From Bacteroidia bacterium (lineage in GTDB: Bacteria > Bacteroidota > Bacteroidia > J057), in contig JAWPMV010000001.1 of the NCBI GenBank assembly GCA_033391075.1, positions 1,984,001 to 2,048,000 on the forward strand: a stretch of DNA of 64,000 nucleotides, given 5' to 3'. The translations under genes and the position numbers were made by a program. The notes under the pieces are model-generated. The model had not been told where the DNA came from and made no database searches. It saw nothing but the letters and a program-made list of their open reading frames with translations. Shown here in pieces: positions 52,568-61,920 of the stretch. Numbering within the stretch: the stretch's first letter is position 1; each line of letters starts with the position of its first letter.

Positions 52568-52581
52568 TTAAACATGTTTAA
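52568..52581. promoter_or_regulatory. 14-bp perfect palindrome upstream of the beta-oxidation operon
   Basis: TTAAACATGTTTAA is a perfect palindrome 84 bp before the thiolase start, in a region with AT-rich promoter-like sequence (TACCTTTA at about 52602-52609). It may be the operator of a TetR/FadR-type regulator responding to acyl-CoA. The regulator gene is not in this window. Confidence 0.45.
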
Positions 52582-52665
52582 CAAAACGAGCAGTTTATTT
52601 ATCTACCTTTAATTTCGACCGCCCAAGGTCATTTCATTTCTAACATATTCAACACTACTCGATAT

Positions 52666-53868
52666 ATGGAAGCTTATATTTATGATGCCATTCGTACGGT
52701 ACGTGGCAAAGGCAATAGAAAAGGTGCGTTAATCGGATTTACGCCAACTTATTTGGCTACTAGTCTGCTTACTGAGCTTAAAGAAAAGCATGATCTTGAC
52801 ACCGAATTGGTCGAAGATGTCATTCTGGGATGTGTAACTCAGGTGATGGATCAGGGAGCAAATATTGCTAAAACTGCTGCCCAACAATCTGGCTATGGGG
52901 ATCATCTTTGTGGAGTTAGTTTGAACCGCTTTTGTGGTTCCGGTTTAGAAGCGATCAATCAGGCTGCAGCTTCAGTAAGAGCGGGCTTTTCTGATCTGTT
53001 GGTTGCTGGTGGAGTCGAAAGTATGTCACGTGTGAAAATGGGTTCTGATGGAGGAGCTTTATTGATGGATCCTGCGGTTGCATTGCCCGGTCATGCTATT
53101 CCTCAGGGAATCTCTGCGGATCTGATTGCCAGTAAATATGGTTTTAATAGAAATGATGTAGATGAATTTGCCTATATCTCTCAAATGAGAGCTACCGAAG
53201 CAGAAAAAGCCGGCAGATTTACCTCTAGAATTCCGATTAGAGACATCAATCATGTAACGGTTCTGGATACGGATGAAAATATTCGTCCTCAGACTACGGT
53301 AGAAGCTTTAGGAACACTTAAGCCTTCTTTTGAAATGATGGGCCAAATGGCTGGCTTTGATGCGGTAGCGATAGATAGGTATCCGGAAATTGAGCGAATC
53401 AATCACGTGCACCATGCCGGAAACTCTTCGGCTATTGTAGATGGTGCGGCAGTCGCACTTATCGGAAATAAAGAAGCGGGAGCTAAAATTGGATTAAAGC
53501 CTCGTGCCCGTATCAGAGCAGCAGCAGTATATGGAACTGATCCGACGATGATGTTGGTGGGACCTGCTCCTGCAAGTCGCAAGGCTCTCAAGCAGGCTGG
53601 AATGAATAAAGAGGATATCGACCTTTTTGAGGTAAATGAAGCCTTCGCGGTTGTACCCATGCGTTTTATGCAAGATTTGGGTGTTTCGCATGATAAGGTA
53701 AATGTAAATGGCGGAGCGATTGCACTTGGACACCCACTGGGAGCTACTGGATGTATGCTCATGGGTACCTTGATTGACGAATTGGAACGTCAGGACAAAT
53801 CAACCGGCCTCGTAACCCTTTGCATTGGTGGAGGAATGGGAATCGCAACAATTATTGAAAGGGTTTAA
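52666..53868 (+). CDS. fadA: Acetyl-CoA C-acyltransferase (thiolase)
   Basis: The 400-aa thiolase of fatty acid beta-oxidation, cleaving 3-ketoacyl-CoA to acetyl-CoA and a shorter acyl-CoA. Catalytic residues are in place: nucleophilic Cys in LNRFCGSGLEAINQAA (about residue 91), NEAFAVV, His in GGAIALGHPLGATG, and the second Cys in CIGGGMG. Length and motifs fit degradative thiolases. The next gene, the multifunctional FadB/J protein, starts 24 bp later, so the two form one operon. The palindrome at 52568-52581 may regulate both. Confidence 0.95.
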   Translation: MEAYIYDAIRTVRGKGNRKGALIGFTPTYLATSLLTELKEKHDLDTELVEDVILGCVTQVMDQGANIAKTAAQQSGYGDHLCGVSLNRFCGSGLEAINQAAASVRAGFSDLLVAGGVESMSRVKMGSDGGALLMDPAVALPGHAIPQGISADLIASKYGFNRNDVDEFAYISQMRATEAEKAGRFTSRIPIRDINHVTVLDTDENIRPQTTVEALGTLKPSFEMMGQMAGFDAVAIDRYPEIERINHVHHAGNSSAIVDGAAVALIGNKEAGAKIGLKPRARIRAAAVYGTDPTMMLVGPAPASRKALKQAGMNKEDIDLFEVNEAFAVVPMRFMQDLGVSHDKVNVNGGAIALGHPLGATGCMLMGTLIDELERQDKSTGLVTLCIGGGMGIATIIERV

Positions 53869-53892
53869 TTTATCTCAAAATTTAGCTAAAAC

Positions 53893-56043
53893 ATGTCAAC
53901 TACAGCTGTAAAAAACGACGTATTATCATATAGTGTTGATTCGGATGGAATAGCAACCATTACCATTGATATGGTAAACCATCCGACCAATTTATTCTCA
54001 GAAGATTTTTTCAATGCTTACCTTCCGGTTGCTCGCCAGGCGATTGCTGATGCGGGAGTAAAAGGAGTCATCGTAACCTCTGCACAACGCATGTTCATGG
54101 CAGGAGGAGACCTCCGAGTATTGGGAAAAGAAGTAACGGATGCTGATGCTTTTTTCAAAGGCATGATGCAGGTTCATACCGGATTTCGTGAATTAGAAAC
54201 CGGAGGCAAACCTTTTGTTGCTGCCATCAATGGTAATTGTTTGGGGGGAGGAATGGAACTTGCCTTAACTTGCCACCATAGAATTGCTTTGAATAGTTCC
54301 CGTACAAAACTGGGATTTCCTGAAGTAAAAGTTGGCCTTCTACCTGGAGGCGGTGGAACGGCAAAGGCTCCTTATCTCATGGGGTTGCAAAATGGTTTAC
54401 TTTACTTACAAAAAGGTACAGAAGCTCGCCCTCCCAAAGCTTTAAAAGATAAATTGATAGATGCCCTTGCAGAAACGCCAGAAGAAATGAAGGCTGCTGC
54501 CAGGCAATGGATTCTGGATAATCCCAATCCCGTCCAGCCCTGGGATAATAAGAAACATCGGATTCCTGGTGGAGGAATAATGACTCCAGGTGGTGTGCAA
54601 GTGATGATGGGAGGAATCGGGAACCTACGTAAAATCACCCACGGTAACTATCCCAATGCTCAACATATCATGAGTGTTGTATATGAAGGTATGCAAGTGC
54701 CTATCGATCGTGCCCTGGAAATCGAAGCTCGTTATTTCACCAAATGTGTGATGAGTCCTGAAGCCAAGAACATGATCCGTACCGGATTCTTTGCCATACA
54801 GGAAGCGAGTAAGGGAAAAGCAAAACCTAAGGGATATGAAAAATTCCAGGTAGGTAAGCTGGGCATCCTTGGAGCGGGAATGATGGGAGCAGGTATAGCC
54901 TTTGTTTCTGCGAAAGTAGGAATGGATGTTGTATTGAAAGATGTGACAGCAGAAGGAGCTGAGAAAGGCAAAGATTATTCCAGAGCCCTTCTGAAAAAAC
55001 GCATCAGCAGAGGCTTTATGAGCCAGGAAAAAGCAGATGCCTTATTAGAGAAGATTGAAACCACCGCTGATCCCTCTGCTGTAGAAGGAAGCGATTTGAT
55101 TATAGAAGCAGTATTTGAAAATGTAGACTTGAAGGCCAGGGTGACGAAGGAATCCGAGTCTGTTTTGGCTGATGACAAGATTTACGCTTCAAATACTTCT
55201 ACCATTCCGATTAGTTTGTTAGCAGACGCTTCGGAAAGACCTGAGAATTTCATTGGGATCCACTTCTTCTCTCCGGTTGACAAAATGCCATTGGTAGAGA
55301 TCATCAAAGGGGCAAAGACAAATGATCGTACGGTTGCAGCAGCTATCGATTATGTAACTGCCATCAAAAAAGTACCGATTGTTGTGAATGATTCCCGAGG
55401 ATTCTTCACTTCTCGTTGTTTTGGCTCTTTTACTTCTGAAGGAGTTTATCTCCTGGAAGAAGGAGTTCCTGCTGCAATGATTGAAAACATTGCCCGCACC
55501 AAAGGGATGCCCGTAGGACCCCTGGCAGTAAGTGATGAAGTAAGCCTAACACTTGGATTGCATGTCATGGAAAGTGATCCACGTCTGAAAGACAATGAAG
55601 ACTTGCAACGCAACTATCGCATCACAAAAATGCTGGTAGAAGAACATGGCAGAAAAGGAAAGAAAGAGGGAGCAGGCTTCTATGAGTATCCAGAAGATGG
55701 GAAGAAATTTCTCTGGCCTGAGCTAAGCAAAATATTTACCTCCAATATAGATACCCTCGACAAAGAAACCATCGGAAAGCGTATCCTGCATCGTCAGGCG
55801 CTTGAAAGCTACCGTTGCTATGACGAAGGAGTATTGATGACTACCAAAGATGGAGACATCGGATCTGTTTTGGGTTGGGGATTCCCGATCTACACAGGCG
55901 GAGCCTTATCCTATATTGATTATGTAGGCGTACAGCAATTCGTCGCAGACTGTGATGACTTCACTCAGCGCTTTGGTGCGAGATGGACAGTTCCTGATAG
56001 CTTGAGAAAGCTTGCTGAGACAGGAGGGAAGATTAATCAGTAA
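53893..56043 (+). CDS. fadJ: Multifunctional enoyl-CoA hydratase/3-hydroxyacyl-CoA dehydrogenase
   Basis: A 716-aa fused beta-oxidation enzyme, in the cytoplasm with FadA. The N-terminal enoyl-CoA hydratase domain (about 1-300) has the oxyanion-hole and catalytic-Glu segments FMAGGDLR, NGNCLGGGMELALTCHHRIA and LGFPEVKVGLLPGGGG. The 3-hydroxyacyl-CoA dehydrogenase domain (about 320-600) has the NAD motif GILGAGMMGAGIAFVSAKVG and the catalytic segment FIGIHFFSPVDKMPLVEII with NDSRGFFTSRCF, and a second helical C-terminal domain follows. Symbols fadB and fadJ cannot be separated by sequence alone. The operon ends at a long GT-rich inverted repeat. Confidence 0.94.
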   Translation: MSTTAVKNDVLSYSVDSDGIATITIDMVNHPTNLFSEDFFNAYLPVARQAIADAGVKGVIVTSAQRMFMAGGDLRVLGKEVTDADAFFKGMMQVHTGFRELETGGKPFVAAINGNCLGGGMELALTCHHRIALNSSRTKLGFPEVKVGLLPGGGGTAKAPYLMGLQNGLLYLQKGTEARPPKALKDKLIDALAETPEEMKAAARQWILDNPNPVQPWDNKKHRIPGGGIMTPGGVQVMMGGIGNLRKITHGNYPNAQHIMSVVYEGMQVPIDRALEIEARYFTKCVMSPEAKNMIRTGFFAIQEASKGKAKPKGYEKFQVGKLGILGAGMMGAGIAFVSAKVGMDVVLKDVTAEGAEKGKDYSRALLKKRISRGFMSQEKADALLEKIETTADPSAVEGSDLIIEAVFENVDLKARVTKESESVLADDKIYASNTSTIPISLLADASERPENFIGIHFFSPVDKMPLVEIIKGAKTNDRTVAAAIDYVTAIKKVPIVVNDSRGFFTSRCFGSFTSEGVYLLEEGVPAAMIENIARTKGMPVGPLAVSDEVSLTLGLHVMESDPRLKDNEDLQRNYRITKMLVEEHGRKGKKEGAGFYEYPEDGKKFLWPELSKIFTSNIDTLDKETIGKRILHRQALESYRCYDEGVLMTTKDGDIGSVLGWGFPIYTGGALSYIDYVGVQQFVADCDDFTQRFGARWTVPDSLRKLAETGGKINQ

Positions 56044-56049
56044 AAGAAA

Positions 56050-56121
56050 GGTGTTAGTGTGTTAGATTGTGAGTGTGTTAGGGTGAAATCCTAAACGCTA
56101 ATACTCTAACACACTAACACC
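56050..56121. repeat. GT-rich inverted repeat, site B
   Basis: The outer 16 bp of the arms pair perfectly (GGTGTTAGTGTGTTAG from 56050, with its complement ending at 56121), and the inner part pairs partly. Left arm G/T rich, right arm C/A rich, as in sites A and C. It lies between fadJ and the MoxR ATPase gene and can serve as a terminator. Confidence 0.65.
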
Positions 56122-56140
56122 CAAATACATAAAACATTTT

Positions 56141-57031
56141 ATGGCCAACACTAGCATTTGGACTGGTTCAGAAAAATACCTTTGCGACATGGAACTGGCG
56201 CAGGCATTTCATATGTCTCGCGTTTTGGGGATGCCCTTACTGATTGAAGGCGAACCTGGAACCGGGAAGACAGAATTGCCGATTCAATTTGCCAATGATC
56301 TTGAATTAGAACTGCACGTATACCCTGTAGGATCTAAAAGTTCTGTGGAGCAGTTTGTCGCAAAATTCGATCACGTAAAGTACCTAAGAGATTCTCAAGT
56401 TGAAGTGCTCAATGCCAGTCGGGAAGAAAAAGGCCTGGAAGGTTTGAGTACAAGTGGTAGAAATACCGAGCATTTGGAGGATTATGTGATGAAAGGGCCC
56501 GGAGCTTTGTCCTTTGCTTCAAAAAATGCAGTTCTCCTCATTGATGAGATCGACAAAGCCCCTCGTGAATTCCCCAATGACCTTTTGTATGCCTTGAGTC
56601 ATAGAAAATTTGTCATGCCAGAATCAGGAGAGGTGATTGAAGCGAATGAAGATGATATGCCTGCCATCGTGATTACCAGTAATCGCGAACAGGAATTACC
56701 TACGGCTTTCAAAGGAAGATGTATCTATCATTACATCACTTTCCCGGAGCCAGCAATGATGCAAAAGATTGTAAGCAAGCATTTCCCGGATGCCGATCAG
56801 GATTTGGTAAATCGCTGCATGAATATCTTCTATCAATTGAGAAGAGCTGGTATGGAAAGAGCTCCATCTACTCGAGAATTATTAAATTGGCTCAAATACC
56901 TTCAATCTATTGATAAGGACCTGGCAATGGAAAGGCTGGATAAAAAAGAAGGCCTGGGTGTTTTGGTAAAAACCGAAAAAGACCTCGAAAAAGCCAAAGC
57001 CATGGTGCTTGAATTTGGGAAGAAAGAGTAA
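56141..57031 (+). CDS. MoxR-family AAA ATPase
   Basis: A 296-aa AAA+ protein of the MoxR group. Walker A GEPGTGKTE (37-45), Walker B LLIDEID (132-138), then sensor 1 VITSNREQELPTAFKGRC with the arginine finger. MoxR ATPases act with a von Willebrand factor A protein as chaperones that assemble or activate enzyme complexes; the gene after it encodes such a protein. Sites B and C flank this gene on both sides, so it may be transcribed alone. The substrate complex is unknown. Confidence 0.9.
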   Translation: MANTSIWTGSEKYLCDMELAQAFHMSRVLGMPLLIEGEPGTGKTELPIQFANDLELELHVYPVGSKSSVEQFVAKFDHVKYLRDSQVEVLNASREEKGLEGLSTSGRNTEHLEDYVMKGPGALSFASKNAVLLIDEIDKAPREFPNDLLYALSHRKFVMPESGEVIEANEDDMPAIVITSNREQELPTAFKGRCIYHYITFPEPAMMQKIVSKHFPDADQDLVNRCMNIFYQLRRAGMERAPSTRELLNWLKYLQSIDKDLAMERLDKKEGLGVLVKTEKDLEKAKAMVLEFGKKE

Positions 57032-57040
57032 GAAAGAAAA

Positions 57041-57118
57041 GCGTATTGGCGTGCTGGTGTATTGGAGTCAGAATCTAGATAAACTACAACACACCAACAC
57101 TCACCAACTCTAACACGT
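57041..57118. repeat. GT-rich inverted repeat, site C
   Basis: Left arm 57041-57068 (GTATTGGCGTGCTGGTGTATTGG) and right arm 57083-57118 (CAACACACCAACACTCACC) pair with one gap and a few mismatches. It lies between the MoxR gene and its VWA-like partner. Same design as sites A and B. Confidence 0.5.
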
Positions 57119-57122
57119 TCAT

Positions 57123-58454
57123 ATGTTCCAATCCCTCCCACATCATTTTCGCGAGCATAAGCTCAATGCAGATGTAAGAACTTTACTCCTGCTGAGGAAA
57201 GCTATGGACAAAGGATTGGTAAGAACACTGGGAGATCTCTATTTGACTTTACGTAGTATGGTGGCCAAAGATCCTAAGGATTATGGTCCCTTTACGGTGG
57301 CATTCTATGAATATTTTCTGGCCATCGATATAAAGCATGGGGAAAGTCTGGAAAGTGCTGTGATTCGTTCTGAGAGTTTCAAACAGTGGAGGAAAATGAT
57401 CCTGGATGAGGAGAAGCCAGAGGAAGAGCCTGATGTAAAGGAAATGTTGAATCGCTATCTGGATGAAGTTCATCTTAGCAGCTTTGATATTCAAAAAATC
57501 TTATCTGGTGAGGAGATTTTCAGGAAATCTGATGCCAGTCGCCCAGATTTGAATCCAGATGATAATTCAGCTCCGCCAGATAGTATAGATACTATGGCCG
57601 ATTACCAAAATATCTCCATGGAAGATATGATGAAGCGCTTGGAGGAAATTTCAAAGAGGCAGAGAGGAAAGCATCGCGGAGGGAGTCATTGGATCGGGAC
57701 GAATGGGCGCTCTGCTTTCGGAAATAATGGAGCCGCTTTGGGAGGAATCAGAGTAGGGGGTAGTGGAGGATCCAAAGGGGCACGCGCAGTTATTGGGGAT
57801 AAGCGTTTTTATCCGGTTGATAAAGAAAAGACCCTGACCGATGATGGAATTGATGTCGCACTCGCCGCGCTGAAAGGAATAGAAGAGGAATCATCTGAAG
57901 AATACCTGGACATTCCCATAACCATAAAAGAAGGCCTCAAACAAGGAGGAATCTTTCTTCCCTATATCAAAGAAAAGATCACTCCTAAAATACAGGTAGC
58001 TCTTTTTATTGACAATGGAGGGATGTCGATGCTTCCTTATGTACGTCTGGTCAATAAGCTTTTTTCGAAAATGAAAAAACGCTTTGCCCATGATCTCAAA
58101 ACTTATTACTATCACAATACGCTTTATAAAGGGGCTTATACTGATGAAAGAAGGCGAAAATTTGAGAGCATGGACAAAATCTGTAGTCTCGATAAAAACT
58201 ATAGTGTTTTCATTATCGGAGATGCGGATATGGCTCCTTATGAATTGAGCACTACCAGTCGTGAAAGCTGGCAAAAACTCAAGGATAGATTCGAACGGAT
58301 CATTTGGCTCAATCCCATGAATGAAAAATACTGGTATGCCTCGGATACCATACCGATTTTGAAACAGATAATTCCTATGGAACCTTTGAGCCCTAAAGGA
58401 ATTGAAAAAGCGGTTGAAGAAATGAACCGTAAAAGGAAGTACTCCAAGATCTAA
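57123..58454 (+). CDS. VWA/CoxE-like partner of the MoxR ATPase
   Basis: A 443-aa protein. The N-terminal half (about 1-140) is helical. A Gly/Ser-rich linker (about 180-225) follows, and a VWA-like alpha/beta domain (about 285-440) contains VALFIDNGGMS (Asp297), FIIGDADMAPYEL and RIIWLNPMNEKYWY. The metal-ion site DxSxS reads DNGGM, so both serines are replaced and metal binding is doubtful. The ATPase encoded just before it is the expected partner. A CoxE-type protein is the best match; its activity is unknown. Downstream genes follow within 10 bp. Confidence 0.8.
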   Translation: MFQSLPHHFREHKLNADVRTLLLLRKAMDKGLVRTLGDLYLTLRSMVAKDPKDYGPFTVAFYEYFLAIDIKHGESLESAVIRSESFKQWRKMILDEEKPEEEPDVKEMLNRYLDEVHLSSFDIQKILSGEEIFRKSDASRPDLNPDDNSAPPDSIDTMADYQNISMEDMMKRLEEISKRQRGKHRGGSHWIGTNGRSAFGNNGAALGGIRVGGSGGSKGARAVIGDKRFYPVDKEKTLTDDGIDVALAALKGIEEESSEEYLDIPITIKEGLKQGGIFLPYIKEKITPKIQVALFIDNGGMSMLPYVRLVNKLFSKMKKRFAHDLKTYYYHNTLYKGAYTDERRRKFESMDKICSLDKNYSVFIIGDADMAPYELSTTSRESWQKLKDRFERIIWLNPMNEKYWYASDTIPILKQIIPMEPLSPKGIEKAVEEMNRKRKYSKI

Positions 58455-58462
58455 TTTTCCAG

Positions 58463-58888
58463 ATGTCAAATCTCATCCTTACCTATCAGGGAGCTGTTCA
58501 AAGTTGGGAACTGGACTCCAATGATCATATGAACGTGATGTTCTACATCAATAAGTTCGAATTGGCCGGTAGAAATCTTGGACATGAAACCGGAATGCAC
58601 AATGACTTTCTCAAAAAGAATAATTGGGGAGTAGCTGTGGTGGAGCAAAATATCCAGTACATGCAGGAAGTTCTGGAAGACGAACTGATTCGGATTGAAT
58701 CTGGCATTAGCCGTATAGGGAATAAGTCCTTTTCTGCTATTCATAAAATGATTTCTCGTGATCGGAATGAAGTAGTAAGTATCATGAAAATCAGTTTGGT
58801 CTTGCTTGATAAAACGGCTCGGAAATCAGTCCCTATTCCTGAGGAGTTCAAAGAAAATATGAAAGCTCTTTTAGTTGAAGCTTCCTGA
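58463..58888 (+). CDS. Acyl-CoA thioesterase (4HBT fold)
   Basis: A 141-aa hot-dog-fold thioesterase. WELDSNDHMNVMFYINKFE is the 4-hydroxybenzoyl-CoA thioesterase motif (the usual VxxxDxDxxGHVNNxxY), with the catalytic Asp at about residue 20. It probably hydrolyses an acyl-CoA and may help recycle CoA. It starts 8 bp after the VWA gene and ends 5 bp before the DsbA-like gene. Confidence 0.82.
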   Translation: MSNLILTYQGAVQSWELDSNDHMNVMFYINKFELAGRNLGHETGMHNDFLKKNNWGVAVVEQNIQYMQEVLEDELIRIESGISRIGNKSFSAIHKMISRDRNEVVSIMKISLVLLDKTARKSVPIPEEFKENMKALLVEAS

Positions 58889-58893
58889 ATTCT

Positions 58894-59514
58894 ATGCCTA
58901 AGAAAATAAAAATAGACCTGATCATGGATGTGATCTGTCCCTGGTGTTACCTGGGACATGCGCATTTGAAAAAGGCTATGGCTGAACGGGCAGGCGAGTA
59001 TCCCTTTGAGGTTTCCTTCAAACCCTTTCTCCTCTATCCTCATATACCAGAAACCGGCATAGCCAAACAGGATTTTAAGACCCATCGGCGTCCGGGAATG
59101 GGGCGATTACTTTTGCAAGAGGCTGAGTCTGTAGGCCTTGAAATAGATTATAAGAAGATCGACCTCATCCCCAATTCTTTGGAGGCCCATAGATTCTTGT
59201 ATTTGCTCCCTGATTATGAAGAGCAGCTGGCCTTCGGAGAAAGGATTTTCGAAGCCTATTTCTCTCTCGGACAGGATGTGGGCGATAAAGAGGTGCTTCT
59301 GGATCTTGCCTTGGAATCTGGTATCAATACTCATAGTATCGGCAAGTTCCATACGACTACAGAGGGTGCTCAGGAAGTAGAAGAACTGATCCAGCAGTAT
59401 CGGGAAGAAGGCATAAGTGCTGTTCCCGGATTTCGCTTCAATGATGAACATCTGATTCAGGGAGTCCAGCAAAGCTCTGCTTTCATCCGCTACTTTGATC
59501 GATTGCAGAAATAA
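58894..59514 (+). CDS. DsbA-family oxidoreductase (FrnE type)
   Basis: A 206-aa DsbA-like thioredoxin-fold protein without signal peptide, so cytoplasmic. CPWC at residues 15-18 is the active site, followed by YLGHAHLKKA; the helical insertion and the C-terminal VPGFRFNDEHLIQGVQ strand fit the FrnE/2-hydroxychromene isomerase branch. It ends on the base before the stop of the convergent gene. Substrate not known. It is the last gene of a run starting at the MoxR ATPase. Confidence 0.88.
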   Translation: MPKKIKIDLIMDVICPWCYLGHAHLKKAMAERAGEYPFEVSFKPFLLYPHIPETGIAKQDFKTHRRPGMGRLLLQEAESVGLEIDYKKIDLIPNSLEAHRFLYLLPDYEEQLAFGERIFEAYFSLGQDVGDKEVLLDLALESGINTHSIGKFHTTTEGAQEVEELIQQYREEGISAVPGFRFNDEHLIQGVQQSSAFIRYFDRLQK

Positions 59515-60237
59515 CTAGTCATTGGCAAAAAAAGATCGCCTGTCGTCAAAGAGTATTTTCAGGGTACTAGGAGCATGCAAAACAGATTCAAAGCCTTTTT
59601 CCTGCCAGAGAATTTCTCCCGCTAATTCCATTACTTTCCACTTTCTGAGGGGATTATCCAGATCCTGGGCTAAAGCCATAAGAGCTACAGCTGCATCATA
59701 GCGATCGAGGGTCTGGCTTCTGCGTATTCTTCTGCCATAAATTCCTAAAGGATTCAGACCTCGTTTATCTTCTTCAGAAATATAATGACTGATCAATTGT
59801 TTACGATCCGGATGTGGCAATATGGGAGTCAACATAGCATCCAAATGGTTCAGGCTGATGGGGTTCTTCCCTTTTTTCGCTTGTTTGAATTTTAAGCCCC
59901 ATTCCTCCATATGATGCAGCTTTAGGGTTTCTATATGGGAAAATAATTCAATTACAAAACCTTCGAGCTCATGGGCAAAGAAATCCTTGCTACGCCCAAT
60001 TTCAGGCTTTAAGGCTCCATTTTGGCAGACTTGTCGGAATACAAAGCTTCTTAACTTAAGCTTTTTGTTTTCCCAGAGGATGGCTACACCCCCATTAATA
60101 GAATCTTTAGACTGGATACCGGATTCGATGGGTAAGATAGCGCAGTGAAATTCGGTTTCTCCCTGCTTGCAGCTATCGATAATCTTACCGCCTTTTTCTT
60201 CAACAAGGTTTTGGAAGTGGAAGAGAAATTCAACCAT
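59515..60237 (-). CDS. Hypothetical protein, weakly DUF932-like
   Basis: A 240-aa protein without signal peptide or membrane segment. The segment GGVAILWENKKLKLRSFVFRQVCQNGAL resembles the DUF932 segment with VCxNG, often found in phage or plasmid proteins, but the resemblance is short. The C-terminal half is helical (YDAAVALMALAQDLDNPLRKWKVMELAGEILW). Neighbouring genes do not look mobile. It ends next to the DsbA-family gene on the opposite strand. Function unknown. Confidence 0.65.
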   Translation of the reverse strand: MVEFLFHFQNLVEEKGGKIIDSCKQGETEFHCAILPIESGIQSKDSINGGVAILWENKKLKLRSFVFRQVCQNGALKPEIGRSKDFFAHELEGFVIELFSHIETLKLHHMEEWGLKFKQAKKGKNPISLNHLDAMLTPILPHPDRKQLISHYISEEDKRGLNPLGIYGRRIRRSQTLDRYDAAVALMALAQDLDNPLRKWKVMELAGEILWQEKGFESVLHAPSTLKILFDDRRSFFAND

Positions 60238-60507
60238 AATACGTGCATTGTTTGTGTTGGAAATTGCGCGTCTTCCTGTAAGTAGATATCGTATGCCTTA
60301 AAGTAAATAAATTTATGTGCAGATAAAATTTATTAATTGGATTAAATGGTGGGGAGAAGAAAGTTTTGCCAGCTAATTCGATGAAAAGAAGACTAAGCTT
60401 TGACTATGAGGGGATTGTAAGAAGAATATGCCCCATTTTCAACATGGGAATTGATGATTTAAGAATGTTGGGTTAGAAGTCTTTTTGTTTTCGGAAGAAA
60501 ATCGAAT

Positions 60508-61752
60508 TTACTCCATTTCCTCTGGATCACTAAAAAGGAGAGAGTCTGCTTCAAAGCTGAGATTTAAGGGAGCGGGTGCTTTTTGAGTACTATCTGGCTT
60601 ATTTTCGGTAAACTTAACCTGACTATCTATAGGTTCAGGATTATAGAATAAAGTGTCCTGGCAAACCGTATCTGGTAGACTGGCCATAAGCTGGTCCAAC
60701 TCGAGGAAAGAAGCTAAAGCAACCTGAGAATAATTTTGGGAAGCATTTTTGAAGCCTTTGTATTCGGTTCTCCATACACGAGTCATCAAATCCATACCTC
60801 CTTGCTTAGGCGCAATTTTTTCCAAAACTCCATCTACGTTTCCTGCTCCTGCATGATAAGAATGGAGTACCAAAAGGCGGAACCACAACTCATCCTCTCT
60901 GAAGGGGATGTTTCGCTTTCTCAGCATCCATCTAGTTTGAGGGATACAACGCCTGGCTAATAACTTGGCTGCGGCTCTTGCGGCTTTACTGAGGTCTTCA
61001 CGCTCATCTATGCTATCGTTCACCACCAATCCATATTCCTCCGCGACTCCTTTCATCAATTGGAAGGAACCATAAGCTCCTACCGGAGAATATTGAAGTG
61101 CTGCAGGGCTTTCGATCAGCAGGATTGCCTGAGCATACCAGGGATCGACATTCATCCCTTTGAAAATATGAAGCGCTTTGCCAATATGTGGAAGGACCTT
61201 CTGGAAATCATAATAATGATTCTTACCCGGAGTGATGTATATCTGGGTGTTCATTGGAAGGTCATTCGCTACAATAATGCTGTCTTTATAGTAGTTCTTG
61301 AGACCCTCAGATTTCTTATCCCAGGCTCTTAAACTGATTTTATCCAACAACCTTCTACTCTGTGCGATATTTACAATGGCAGAGTCTCTTCCCATTTGCA
61401 TGATCTTTCTCCAAAACACGGGTTGACTCAGGGTATCCCATTGTTGGGCATACAAAAGAGAGTCCCAAATGATATGCATGCAGGAAAGGTCTACAGGAAA
61501 AACCTCAAAACTATAAGAAACCTGGGTGGTATCCCAAACTTCTTCCAGCCTTGCAATCGTTATATCTGCTAGACTATCATTGTCAAAAAGAGAAAATTCA
61601 ATATGGTTTGGAAAAGGGTATTCGTCTGGGAAAGAAGCAGCCATAGCACGGAAGTCAGGCCGTTGAGTGGATGTCAACGCCTTCAGGGAGATGACCAATA
61701 CGAGAACAAGGAGGACTCCCAGGCCAGCCAGAATGCTAGGTTTTACTTTCAA
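60508..61752 (-). CDS. Lytic transglycosylase, SLT family, tandem copy 1
   Basis: A 414-aa envelope enzyme cleaving the peptidoglycan glycan chain. An N-terminal TM/signal anchor (about residues 8-28) leads to a linker and the SLT domain (about 185-360). The catalytic Glu214 lies in LLIESPAALQYSPVGAYGSFQLM, and the YHAGAGNVDGVL segment is the usual substrate-groove motif (typical NxGxG). An acidic tail follows. It shares its domain order and many motifs with the next gene upstream (RFWRKVM, WDTL, ASQNYSQVALAS), so the pair arose by duplication. Both transcribe in the same direction with a 168-bp gap. Confidence 0.88.
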   Translation of the reverse strand: MKVKPSILAGLGVLLVLVLVISLKALTSTQRPDFRAMAASFPDEYPFPNHIEFSLFDNDSLADITIARLEEVWDTTQVSYSFEVFPVDLSCMHIIWDSLLYAQQWDTLSQPVFWRKIMQMGRDSAIVNIAQSRRLLDKISLRAWDKKSEGLKNYYKDSIIVANDLPMNTQIYITPGKNHYYDFQKVLPHIGKALHIFKGMNVDPWYAQAILLIESPAALQYSPVGAYGSFQLMKGVAEEYGLVVNDSIDEREDLSKAARAAAKLLARRCIPQTRWMLRKRNIPFREDELWFRLLVLHSYHAGAGNVDGVLEKIAPKQGGMDLMTRVWRTEYKGFKNASQNYSQVALASFLELDQLMASLPDTVCQDTLFYNPEPIDSQVKFTENKPDSTQKAPAPLNLSFEADSLLFSDPEEME

Positions 61753-61920
61753 GACGATCAGATAAACTAAGAATACAGATTCCCCAATCTGATTAGCTTA
61801 AAAGTACAATATCGGGGCCAAAAAAAATCTGCATTTCTCGCCTTCCGTTTAAAGTGAAGGTTCAAGCAGCTTTGTTGGAGGATCAACGGAAAAGCGTAAT
61901 TTATGTAGCACAGAAGGGTT

